DNA from: Rhizobium sophorae
Lineage (GTDB): Bacteria > Pseudomonadota > Alphaproteobacteria > Rhizobiales > Rhizobiaceae
DNA: 41,453 nt
Assembly: GCF_013087515.1 (NCBI RefSeq)
Contig: NZ_JABFCN010000008.1
Span: forward strand, 1 to 41,453
Direction of reading: 5' to 3'
Under the pieces are notes generated by a model. It was not told where the DNA came from, did not search any database, and saw nothing but the letters and a program-made list of their open reading frames with translations. Made by a program: the position numbers and the translations under genes. Shown here piece after piece: positions 28,309 to 35,889 of this stretch; the first letter of the stretch is position 1; each line of letters begins with the position of its first letter.

Positions 28309-30546
28309 ATGCTACAACATTCGACGATACCCCTGACGCGTGCCTGGAACAGCTGGTCCAACCGACCGGCCGAAATGGTCTTCCTGCCGCTCGGCGTGCG
28401 GATCACACCGGTTCTCTATTCGACCCGCAGCAAGACGACCTCCGCGATCGAGCCGCGACGCGATATGGTTCGCCTCGGCCGTCACACCATCGACGGCTCG
28501 CTGATCGAGCTGGAGACCGAGCTCAGCGGCACGACGGTCGCCTTTTCTACGACGAAGACAGACCCCTTCGCCATCCGCGGCAGCTGGAACGGCAAGGTAT
28601 CGGCCGAGTGGGGACTGCGATTCTGGCTGACGCTGGCAATCTCCTCAGATGGCGGCGAGGTCGTGGTCCATGACGCGGGCCGCAACATCACGCTGGTGAA
28701 GGTCGGAACGCGCTTCGTGGCGGTCGCGACCGCCGAGGCGCCGGTGCACGTCACCGGCCATGAGACGATCGACGCTCTGCGGGCCGACTTCGAGGAAAAC
28801 GGTTATTTCTATACCGCCACCCGCAGGAGCGAAGCGCCGTTGATTGCCCTGCGTTTCAATCTAGAGATGATGCGCCAGGGCGCCTATGCCGCAGGCGTCG
28901 CCGACAGTGCCGAATTGGCGATCGCCAAGGCGCAGACATGCCTTGCCGCCGGCGCGCCAGCTGCGATTGCCGATGCGCAGACCGGCCTGTTCGAGGGCGC
29001 GCTCGACGCGATGCGTGACGTCGTCGCCTGGAACACCATCTGGGACGAAACCAACGCGCGTTCCTACACGGCGGTCACCCGGATCTGGAACCTAGGGAAA
29101 TTCGCCGTCTGGTTCAACGACCAGATTTTCGCCGCCCTTCTTGCGGGCGTGTTCGACGCCGATCTGGCGCGCGAGAACATGGCGGCCGCGATGGCCGGCG
29201 CAACCCCGCAGGGCAACATCGCCTGCATCGTCACCTCCAACGATGCCTGGGTCGATCGAACCCAGCTGCCGTTCGGCGCACTGGTCGTCTGGCAGCTCTA
29301 CCAGCGGACCGGCGAGCGGTCGATGATCCAGGCAAGTTACGAGGCGCTGGTGCGCAATCGGCGCTGGTGGCAGGACAACCGCGATCCGGACGGTTTCGGC
29401 TTGCTGTCCTGCGGCACCTCCGATGTGGGCGAGGGCCTCTACAAGGGGACGGCCTTTGCCGCGCGCAACGAGACTGGCATGGACAACTCCGCGACCCATG
29501 ACGAGGCGCTCTATGATCCCATCACCCGTACGCTCTCGACCTTCGATCTGGGGCTGAACTGTGCGGCTGCTCTCGACGCCGAAATGCTGTCGAAAATGGC
29601 CGCCGTGCTCGGCAAGCATGACGATGCCCGCGAATTCACCGCTCTGGCCGAGCGTCACCGGACGCTGATCTCGCAGACGCTCTGGGACGAGAGCCGCGGC
29701 ATCTTCGCCAATCGCCAGCGGCGCGGCGGTTTCGTGCGCTCGCTGTCGCCGACCAGCTTCTACCCGCTGCTGTGCGGCGCCGCGACGCCGGCGCAGGCGG
29801 AGCGTTTGCTCGAGCATTTGAGCGACGAGACGACCTTCGGCGGTGATTTCGTGCTGCCGAACGCAACGCGAGACGATCCGGCCTTCGCCGACAACGTGTA
29901 CTGGCGCGGCCGCATCTGGCCGAACGTCAACTATATGGTCTGGCTCGGCCTGCGGCGCTACGGCTTCGTGGCGGCGGCGAGCAAGCTGGCAAGCCAGAGC
30001 TACGACCTGTTCATGAAGAATTGGCGCGCGGATCGTATCGCCTCCGAAAACTACAATGCCGTCACCGGCGAGGCGATGGACCAAGGCGATACCGATCCAT
30101 TCTACATCTGGGCCGCCATGCTACCGCTGATGGCTGCCAGTGAGATTGTTGACTTCGATCCGTGGACCGGATGGACGATGCGCCATGCCGGCCGGGATGT
30201 GGTGCTCGGACCTATGGTCTCGCCGTCGGGAACGCTCGAGCTGGTCGTCAAGTCCGGAACCCTGGTGATGACATTGAACGGGCGCGCAGCACTGAAGACA
30301 GATCTGCACACTACGCTGTCGCGCATCGTCTTCGTCAACGGGCGGGTGGCGTGCACGATTGCTCCGGTCTCCGAGGCAGGTTTCATCGAGTTGCCAGGCT
30401 TGGCATTGGGCGATGTTCTTGCCGCCCGTATCAACGGGCAGGACATCAACTATGTGTCGGGCGGCGACGGAATACGCGTCATGATTGCTGAATACGCGGA
30501 AGATCGCCGGCTCGACGTCTATTTTTCATCGTCAAGCGCTCCCTAA
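28309..30546 (+). CDS. GH63/GH37-like (alpha/alpha)6-barrel glycoside hydrolase
   Basis: The product has 745 residues. The core resembles trehalase/GH63-type alpha-glucosidases: WNTIWDET, ARNETGMDNSATHD, YWRGRIWPNVNYMVWLGLRRYGF and the late SENYNAVTG. An N-terminal beta-rich domain (about 1-170) precedes the barrel and a small beta domain ends it. No signal peptide is seen. It follows the GH106-like gene by 17 bases and is probably on the same transcript as nicAB. The sugar bond it cuts cannot be told from sequence. Confidence 0.75.
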   Translation: MLQHSTIPLTRAWNSWSNRPAEMVFLPLGVRITPVLYSTRSKTTSAIEPRRDMVRLGRHTIDGSLIELETELSGTTVAFSTTKTDPFAIRGSWNGKVSAEWGLRFWLTLAISSDGGEVVVHDAGRNITLVKVGTRFVAVATAEAPVHVTGHETIDALRADFEENGYFYTATRRSEAPLIALRFNLEMMRQGAYAAGVADSAELAIAKAQTCLAAGAPAAIADAQTGLFEGALDAMRDVVAWNTIWDETNARSYTAVTRIWNLGKFAVWFNDQIFAALLAGVFDADLARENMAAAMAGATPQGNIACIVTSNDAWVDRTQLPFGALVVWQLYQRTGERSMIQASYEALVRNRRWWQDNRDPDGFGLLSCGTSDVGEGLYKGTAFAARNETGMDNSATHDEALYDPITRTLSTFDLGLNCAAALDAEMLSKMAAVLGKHDDAREFTALAERHRTLISQTLWDESRGIFANRQRRGGFVRSLSPTSFYPLLCGAATPAQAERLLEHLSDETTFGGDFVLPNATRDDPAFADNVYWRGRIWPNVNYMVWLGLRRYGFVAAASKLASQSYDLFMKNWRADRIASENYNAVTGEAMDQGDTDPFYIWAAMLPLMAASEIVDFDPWTGWTMRHAGRDVVLGPMVSPSGTLELVVKSGTLVMTLNGRAALKTDLHTTLSRIVFVNGRVACTIAPVSEAGFIELPGLALGDVLAARINGQDINYVSGGDGIRVMIAEYAEDRRLDVYFSSSSAP

Positions 30547-30563
30547 AGCAAGGCGGCGCTTGA
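30532..30563 (+). terminator. Hairpin at the end of the nicAB-glycosidase operon
   Basis: TCAAGCGC (30532-30539) pairs perfectly with GCGCTTGA (30556-30563) across a 16-base loop spanning the stop codon. There is no T run after it, so it is a weak terminator candidate. Confidence 0.4.
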
Positions 30564-30588
30564 CAGGTCTCCATTCCTCACAGATAGT

Positions 30589-30600
30589 TTGTGTACATAT
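30589..30600. promoter_or_regulatory. Operator-like site 1 before the ABC importer operon
   Basis: TTGTGTACATAT matches the second site at 30787 (on the opposite strand) in the pattern TTGTRTRCATAY. It lies in an AT-rich stretch that may contain a promoter (ACATATAAATAAA). Confidence 0.4.
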
Positions 30601-30786
30601 AAATAAAAGACTGATGCTAAAGTCAGAGGGTTGAACGAACAGCTTGCAGGAGGTCCATTGATTCATGCCGGCCGCTCAGTGAAGTGATGTGCTATTCTTA
30701 CAGAAGTGGTGTGCCGCTGCGTCGCAGCGCGCGCTTCATTTCGCCGAGACGTCAGCGCTCCACGGACAATGCCCATCTGCTTTTAG

Positions 30787-30798
30787 TATGCATACAAA
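30787..30798. promoter_or_regulatory. Operator-like site 2 before the ABC importer operon
   Basis: GTATGCATACAA contains a perfect 10-bp palindrome (GTATGCATAC). Its complement TTGTATGCATAC matches site 1 in 10 of 12 positions. Such TTGTAT dyads are typical of GntR or MarR regulators. The second MarR gene (35371) or an outside regulator could bind it. The rest of the 363-base gap 30547-30909 holds no gene. Confidence 0.45.
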
Positions 30799-30909
30799 TG
30801 ATTAAGCGCGCTTTGGCACGTTGTTGTTTTCAAGCTAGCCGATCCGTTGAGGTCGATGACCGCGGGTCATGATGGTCCATAACTGTGTATCTTCAAGAGG
30901 GGTGCCACA

Positions 30910-31986
30910 ATGACTGAACTCACCAGACGCAACACAATGAAGTTGATGTCCGCAGCGCTGATTGCTGGCGTCGGCATCTCCACCTTGCCGCGCAAAGCCT
31001 TTTCGGCCGGATCCATCACGGTCCTCAACTGGCAGGGCTACGGCACCGACGAAGCCTGGTCGCTGAAGGCTTTCACCGAAAAGACGGGCATCACGGTCGT
31101 TCACGACTACTACAGCTCGGAATCGGAAATGTTGACCAAGCTGCGCACCAATCCGGGTGCTTATGATCTTGTTGTCCTCAACGCCGCGCGTTGCGCCCAG
31201 GCGATTGCCGAAGACCTGCTGCAGCCGATCGATTTCAGCAAGGTTCCAAACGTTTCAACAGTCGACGAGACCCTTCGCGCCAACCCGAACTTCAGCAAGG
31301 ACGGCAAGGGCTATGCCGTTCCGTGGGTCTGGGGCATGACCTCACTTGCCATCCGCGAGGGCATGACGGTTCCCGACAGCTACGCTGTTCTCGCCGATCC
31401 GGCCTATAAGGGCCGCGTTGCCATGGATGACGACGCCATCATCAACGTCGGTGTCGGCGCACTGATGAGCGGGCAGGACATCAACGATCCCAAGGATCTG
31501 GCTGCTGTTACGGCCGCGCTGAAGTCGATCAAGCCGAACGTCAAGTTGCTGTGGTCGACGGAAGACCAGTGGAACAAGTCGTTTGCCGCCAAGGAATTCG
31601 ACCTGTCGCTGTTCTGGTCGGGCGGTTCGGTTCGCTCCAAGCGCGTTTCCAAACTTCCGGTTCAGTTCGTAGTGCCTAAGGAAGGCGGCGTCGGTTGGGT
31701 CGATGGTCTCGGTGTTCCGACATCGGCTCCGAATCCAGAAGGTGCTCTTGCCTTCGTCAACTGGATGATCGATCCGACATTCTATGTCGAATGGGCAACC
31801 AAGATCGGGGCGCCCGCCTCGTCGAATTCGGCAGCCCTTTCAGCACTTCCTGCCGACGATCTCACCCGCCTGGTACACAAGGCCGAATATTTGAAGACGA
31901 CGTCCTTTGTCTCGGGCATTCCCGACGACCGGCGCGAAGCCTTCAACAATGTCTGGCAGGAAGTGAAAGCCTTCTATGCTGAATGA
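30910..31986 (+). CDS. ABC transporter substrate-binding protein, PotD/PotF type
   Basis: This 358-residue periplasmic receptor belongs to the spermidine/putrescine (family 1/extracellular) group. The N-terminus TRRNTMKLMSAALIAG with an Arg pair, hydrophobic core and cleavage near AFSAG resembles a Tat signal. The body shows VLNWQGYGTDEAW, DLVVLNAARC, PWVWGMTSLA and WVDGLGVPTSAPN. It is the first gene of a long plus-strand operon. The PotD group also binds opines and other cationic or betaine-like compounds, so polyamine specificity should not be assumed. Its neighbours suggest a pyridine or glycoside ligand. Confidence 0.88.
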   Translation: MTELTRRNTMKLMSAALIAGVGISTLPRKAFSAGSITVLNWQGYGTDEAWSLKAFTEKTGITVVHDYYSSESEMLTKLRTNPGAYDLVVLNAARCAQAIAEDLLQPIDFSKVPNVSTVDETLRANPNFSKDGKGYAVPWVWGMTSLAIREGMTVPDSYAVLADPAYKGRVAMDDDAIINVGVGALMSGQDINDPKDLAAVTAALKSIKPNVKLLWSTEDQWNKSFAAKEFDLSLFWSGGSVRSKRVSKLPVQFVVPKEGGVGWVDGLGVPTSAPNPEGALAFVNWMIDPTFYVEWATKIGAPASSNSAALSALPADDLTRLVHKAEYLKTTSFVSGIPDDRREAFNNVWQEVKAFYAE

Positions 31987-32890
31987 TCGTCTGATATCAG
32001 CGTCAGAGCGCGGACCTTCGGGTCCGCGCAGCCGGCGCCCGCTCCCGCCATGGGTTTCGACGACGGCGCTGCTGCTGCCGACCTATGCGTGGCTGACGCT
32101 CGCCGTTTTCCTGCCGCTGCTGACCATGTTCGTGTTCAGCTTCATGTCCGCGACACCGATGGGCAAAGCCCCGATCGTCTTCACGCTCAAGCAGTACCGC
32201 GCGTTCATCGATCAACCCTATCTGGTCGGGATCGGCATTACGTCGCTGCTGATCGGCTTCTGGACGACGCTGTCCTGCGCCGTGCTTGGTTTCCTGGCGG
32301 CCGTGGCTTTGGTTCGCTCGACCTTCGGCAAGACCCGCGAGATGTTGTTGATCCTCATTCTCTTACCGTTCTGGACCAACGGTCTCGTACGTGTCTTTTC
32401 GTGGACCATGGTGCTTCGCGAAAACGGTTTTCTCGACAGTCTGCTGCATATGATTGCTCCGGACGCGGGTTCCATCGGCTTTCTCTACACGCGCTATGCC
32501 GTGGTGGTTGGTCTTGTTCACGGCTACCTGCCGTACATGATCCTGACCTGCTACATAGCGCTGGTGGCCATCGACGACGCGATCGTTGAGGCTGCTTCAA
32601 GCCTCGGCGCGCGCTGGTGGACCATCCTGTTCAAGATTTTGATGCCGCTTGCGGCTCCGGGACTGATCTCCGGCGCCGTTTTGATCTTCATTCCGGTCAT
32701 CGGTTCATTCATGGAACCGCGCATTCTGGGCGGTCGTGTCGGCGTGACCATGGGAACGGTGATCGAGGATCAGTTCACCCAGGCCTTCAACTGGCCTTTG
32801 GGCGCATCGTTGTCCTTTACGCTGCTGGCAGTCGTGCTCGCAATTTTCGCCACCTTCTCCGGTGTCCTGCGCCGTGGAACGGTCGCTTGA
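31976..32890 (+). CDS. ABC transporter permease, PotB type
   Basis: This 304-residue inner-membrane permease has about six spans. The first (STTALLLPTYAWLTLAVFL) follows an Arg/Pro-rich cytoplasmic head. The EAA loop reads IVEAASSLGARWWTILFKILMP. The gene overlaps the binding-protein gene by 11 bases. It would pair with the next permease to form the channel. Confidence 0.9.
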   Translation: MLNDRLISASERGPSGPRSRRPLPPWVSTTALLLPTYAWLTLAVFLPLLTMFVFSFMSATPMGKAPIVFTLKQYRAFIDQPYLVGIGITSLLIGFWTTLSCAVLGFLAAVALVRSTFGKTREMLLILILLPFWTNGLVRVFSWTMVLRENGFLDSLLHMIAPDAGSIGFLYTRYAVVVGLVHGYLPYMILTCYIALVAIDDAIVEAASSLGARWWTILFKILMPLAAPGLISGAVLIFIPVIGSFMEPRILGGRVGVTMGTVIEDQFTQAFNWPLGASLSFTLLAVVLAIFATFSGVLRRGTVA

Positions 32891-32900
32891 GGAAGGGATC

Positions 32901-33680
32901 ATGAAAACGCTCGGTCCAATCTATCTCATCGCCATTCTCATCTTCCTCTACACGCCCATTCTCGTGATGATGGCGATGGGGTTCAACGCTTCGCCACTTT
33001 ACGAACTGCCATTCCATTTCTCGCTGCAATGGTACGACGCGCTCTGGGACAACAGCATCCTTCTGACGGCGGGTCTGAACAGCCTGGTGATCGCGAGTAT
33101 CACCGCGGTTCTGGCGACGGCTTTGGGGACCATGGCGTCCGTCGCGCTGTCGCGCCGGACCTTTCGCGGCATAAGTCTCCTGCAACTCATGCTGCTGCCG
33201 CCGATTGCCATTCCCTGGCTGATCACCGGCACAGCCATGCTGATCTTCTTCTATTGGACCGGTATCGGGCGCGGTATGCATGCCCTGTTGATCGGCCACG
33301 TCGCGCTTGCCATCCCCTACGTTGTTCTGGTCGTCGGCACGGGCTTCAAGACAATCCGCGCCGACCTCGAAGAAGCCGCGATGAGCCTTGGTTCGACACC
33401 GGTTCACGCCTTCTTCTCGGTGACGCTACCTCTGCTTTATCCGAGCATCCTTGGCGCCGCGCTCTTCGCCTTCGCCGTGTCGCTCGACCAGTTCGTGATT
33501 TCCTACTTCCTCGCAACGCCCGGCTACACCACGCTGCCGGTGCAGATCTACTCCTCAATCCGCAAGGGCTTTACCCCTGAAATCAATGCGATCTCGACGG
33601 TGCTTCTGCTCGGTTCGATGACGATCATCCTGATTTTTGCGCGCTTCGCCAAGCCCGGAGACACAAGTGACAAACGTTAA
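32901..33680 (+). CDS. ABC transporter permease, PotC type
   Basis: This 259-residue inner-membrane permease starts at ATG 32901 with GGAAGGG just upstream; the longer frame from 32862 is inside the previous gene. About six spans are seen, with the EAA loop DLEEAAMSLGSTPVHAFFSV. It begins 10 bases after the preceding permease and overlaps the ATPase gene by 14 bases. Confidence 0.9.
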   Translation: MKTLGPIYLIAILIFLYTPILVMMAMGFNASPLYELPFHFSLQWYDALWDNSILLTAGLNSLVIASITAVLATALGTMASVALSRRTFRGISLLQLMLLPPIAIPWLITGTAMLIFFYWTGIGRGMHALLIGHVALAIPYVVLVVGTGFKTIRADLEEAAMSLGSTPVHAFFSVTLPLLYPSILGAALFAFAVSLDQFVISYFLATPGYTTLPVQIYSSIRKGFTPEINAISTVLLLGSMTIILIFARFAKPGDTSDKR

Positions 33681-34716
33681 AGTCAATTCCGTCGCAAAGA
33701 CCTACGGCACCACGCCGGTCCTGTCCGATATCACCACCGAGTTCCCCGAAGGCTCCTTCACCAGCCTTCTCGGCCCATCCGGTTCCGGCAAGACCACGTT
33801 GCTGCGCATCATCGCGGGCTTCATCAAGCCCGACCAAGGCGTCGTCACGATCGGCAACAACGATGTCACCGACATCCCGGTCTGGGGTCGTAACATCGGC
33901 ATGATGTTCCAGTCCTACGCGCTGTTCCCGCACATGACGATTGCCCAGAACGTCGCCTTCGGTCTCGAACGCCGGGGCATCAAGGGTACGTCCGCCCGCA
34001 AGGAAGTCGATCGCGCTCTTGAGATCGTGCATCTGCCTGGCTTTGCCGATCGCATGCCCAAGCAGCTGTCGGGTGGTCAGCAGCAGCGCGTCGCCCTGGC
34101 CCGCGCCATGGTCATCAAGCCGAGCGTGCTGCTCCTCGACGAGCCGCTGTCGGCGCTCGATCGCCGCCTTCGCCAGGAAATGCAGGTCGAACTGTTGCGC
34201 ATCCAGCGCGAAAGCGGCCTGACGACGATCTTCGTCACCCACGACCAGGAGGAGGCGTTGACGCTGTCTGACAAGGTTGCGATCCTCGACAGGGGCCGTA
34301 TTGTTCAGATCGGCGAGCCGGAAACCGTCTACGAACGGCCGCTGACGCGCTTTGCCGCCGAATTCCTCGGCGATTCCAACTTCCTCACCGGGACGGTGGA
34401 GAACGGCGCCGTGCGTCTCGCCGATGGAACGATGGTCAGGACCACAGGCACGTTGCCATCAAGCGGCTCGAACGTCACGCTCGCGGTGCGCCCGGAGAAG
34501 ATGTCGATCGCATCGGGTCCGACGGATGGCAACAGCCTGACGGCGCGCATCACCACCGTCATCTACGCAGGTCCCGTGCTCTCCTATCTGCTGGAGACGG
34601 CAGACGGTCTGCCGCTGAAGCTGTTTGCCCAGAACCGCGATGGCAAGGTCCTGAGCGATGGCGACGCCATCACCCTAACTTGGGCCGCGGAACACACCGT
34701 CCCGGTGGCCGACTGA
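33667..34716 (+). CDS. ABC transporter ATP-binding protein, PotA type
   Basis: This 349-residue ATPase energises the importer. Walker A is GPSGSGKTT, the Q-loop is MMFQSYALFPHMT, the signature is LSGGQQQRVALARA, Walker B is LLLDEPLSALD, and the switch is VTHDQEEAL. A C-terminal TOBE domain (about 270-349) is present, as in PotA and other CUT1/MalK-type subunits. I chose GTG 33667, six bases after GGAG and overlapping the permease stop, since the longer frame lies inside that gene. Its stop overlaps the next start (TGATG). Confidence 0.92.
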   Translation: MTNVKVNSVAKTYGTTPVLSDITTEFPEGSFTSLLGPSGSGKTTLLRIIAGFIKPDQGVVTIGNNDVTDIPVWGRNIGMMFQSYALFPHMTIAQNVAFGLERRGIKGTSARKEVDRALEIVHLPGFADRMPKQLSGGQQQRVALARAMVIKPSVLLLDEPLSALDRRLRQEMQVELLRIQRESGLTTIFVTHDQEEALTLSDKVAILDRGRIVQIGEPETVYERPLTRFAAEFLGDSNFLTGTVENGAVRLADGTMVRTTGTLPSSGSNVTLAVRPEKMSIASGPTDGNSLTARITTVIYAGPVLSYLLETADGLPLKLFAQNRDGKVLSDGDAITLTWAAEHTVPVAD

Positions 34717-35315
34717 TGATAGCACCGGCGCCACTCTCCAGGAATGCGCTGCATGTGGTCATCGACATGCAGCGCCTCTTCGCTGAGGAAACGGCGTGGC
34801 ATACGCCAGCAATTGCCGGCATTCTTCCCAATGTGGTGGCGCTCAGCAAAGCGCAGCCCGCTGAGACTGTCTTTGCTCGCTTCATGGTGCCCCAAAGTGC
34901 CGAAAATGCCACGGGTCGCTGGAGGACCTACTATCGTCGCTGGTCATCGGTAACGCTGGATGAGCTCGATGTCGCCATGCTGGATCTGGTGGCGCCGCTT
35001 TCGGCGATCGCCGGTCCAGGGTCTATCGTGGATAAGGAAACCTACTCGGTCTTCGGCTCGGCCGGTTTTTTAGAGCGGTTGCAAGGATCGGCAACGGACA
35101 CGCTGATTTTCTCGGGCGTCGAGACCGACGTCTGCGTTTACGCCAGCGTTCTCGATGCGGTCGACGCCGGCTACCGGGTCATTCTGGCCAAGGATGCGGT
35201 GGCAAGCGGCGACATGAAGGCACATGCCATGGCCATCGAGATCCTGGCGCCAAGGCTTTCGGAGCAGATTGAAATCCTAACGACAGAAGCCATTCTAAAT
35301 TTACGGCGAGAGTGA
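34716..35315 (+). CDS. Isochorismatase-family cysteine hydrolase
   Basis: This 199-residue hydrolase has the family triad: Asp in LHVVIDMQRLF (about residue 18), Lys in VDKETYSVFGSAGF and Cys in ETDVCVYASVLDA. The family includes nicotinamidases, maleamate and carbamoyl hydrolases. It is only distantly like NicF at 17743. ATG 34716 overlaps the ATPase stop by one base, so it belongs to the importer operon. It could hydrolyse an amide of the imported compound, for example releasing nicotinate from an amide; that is inference from context. Confidence 0.85.
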   Translation: MIAPAPLSRNALHVVIDMQRLFAEETAWHTPAIAGILPNVVALSKAQPAETVFARFMVPQSAENATGRWRTYYRRWSSVTLDELDVAMLDLVAPLSAIAGPGSIVDKETYSVFGSAGFLERLQGSATDTLIFSGVETDVCVYASVLDAVDAGYRVILAKDAVASGDMKAHAMAIEILAPRLSEQIEILTTEAILNLRRE

Positions 35316-35370
35316 ATTCGGCAGCGCCATTGCCGGGCATCACGAGGAACAGGCAAATTTGAGAGATCCG

Positions 35371-35850
35371 ATGGACGTTCCGTTCAAAGAAAAAGCCGGC
35401 AGACAAAAGACCGCAGCGACCGAGGCGCAGGGCCAGCAGGTACAGTATACGCTTGGCGAGCAGATCGGCTTCTACCTGCGCCAGGCCAACCAGCGGCACG
35501 TGGCGATCTTTGCGAGCCTGATGGCGGAAAAGCTGACCACCACCCAGTGGGCGGCGCTCGTCAGGCTGAAGGACCTGCAGCCCTGCTCGCAGGGCAACCT
35601 CGGCCGGGAGACCGCCATGGATATGGCGACCATCAAGGGCGTCGTCGACCGTCTTGTAAAACGTGGGCTGGTGCACACCGCACCCGACGCCACCGACGCG
35701 CGCCGGCTGGTGCTGACGCTGACGCCGGAAGGCGAGGCGACAGTGGCCCGCAACCTGTCGGTCGCACTGCAGATCTCGCAGGAAACGCTGAGCACGCTGA
35801 CGCTTGCTGAGCGGATGATGCTGATGGAGCTCCTGCAGAAGATCTGTTGA
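35371..35850 (+). CDS. MarR-family regulator, second NicR-like protein
   Basis: This 159-residue winged-HTH repressor resembles NicR at 16045 along its whole length: IGFYLRQANQRHVAIF, TTTQWAALVRLKDLQPCSQ, MDMATIKGVVDRLVKRGL, DARRLVLTLTPEGEA and LAERMMLMELLQKI align without gaps. I chose ATG 35371, with GAGAG upstream; TTG 35359 is possible. It sits inside the importer operon, between the hydrolase and the GH3 gene, so it probably regulates this operon in response to a pyridine-like or aromatic ligand. Confidence 0.88.
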   Translation: MDVPFKEKAGRQKTAATEAQGQQVQYTLGEQIGFYLRQANQRHVAIFASLMAEKLTTTQWAALVRLKDLQPCSQGNLGRETAMDMATIKGVVDRLVKRGLVHTAPDATDARRLVLTLTPEGEATVARNLSVALQISQETLSTLTLAERMMLMELLQKIC

Positions 35851-35889
35851 TAAGAGACCACGACTGTTTCTACAAATCGAGAGAATACT

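Noticed and set aside
30910..34716. Firm assignment of the importer as a polyamine transporter
   Set aside because: The PotD-type family covers many cationic and opine-like ligands and nothing else nearby concerns polyamines, so only the family type is claimed.
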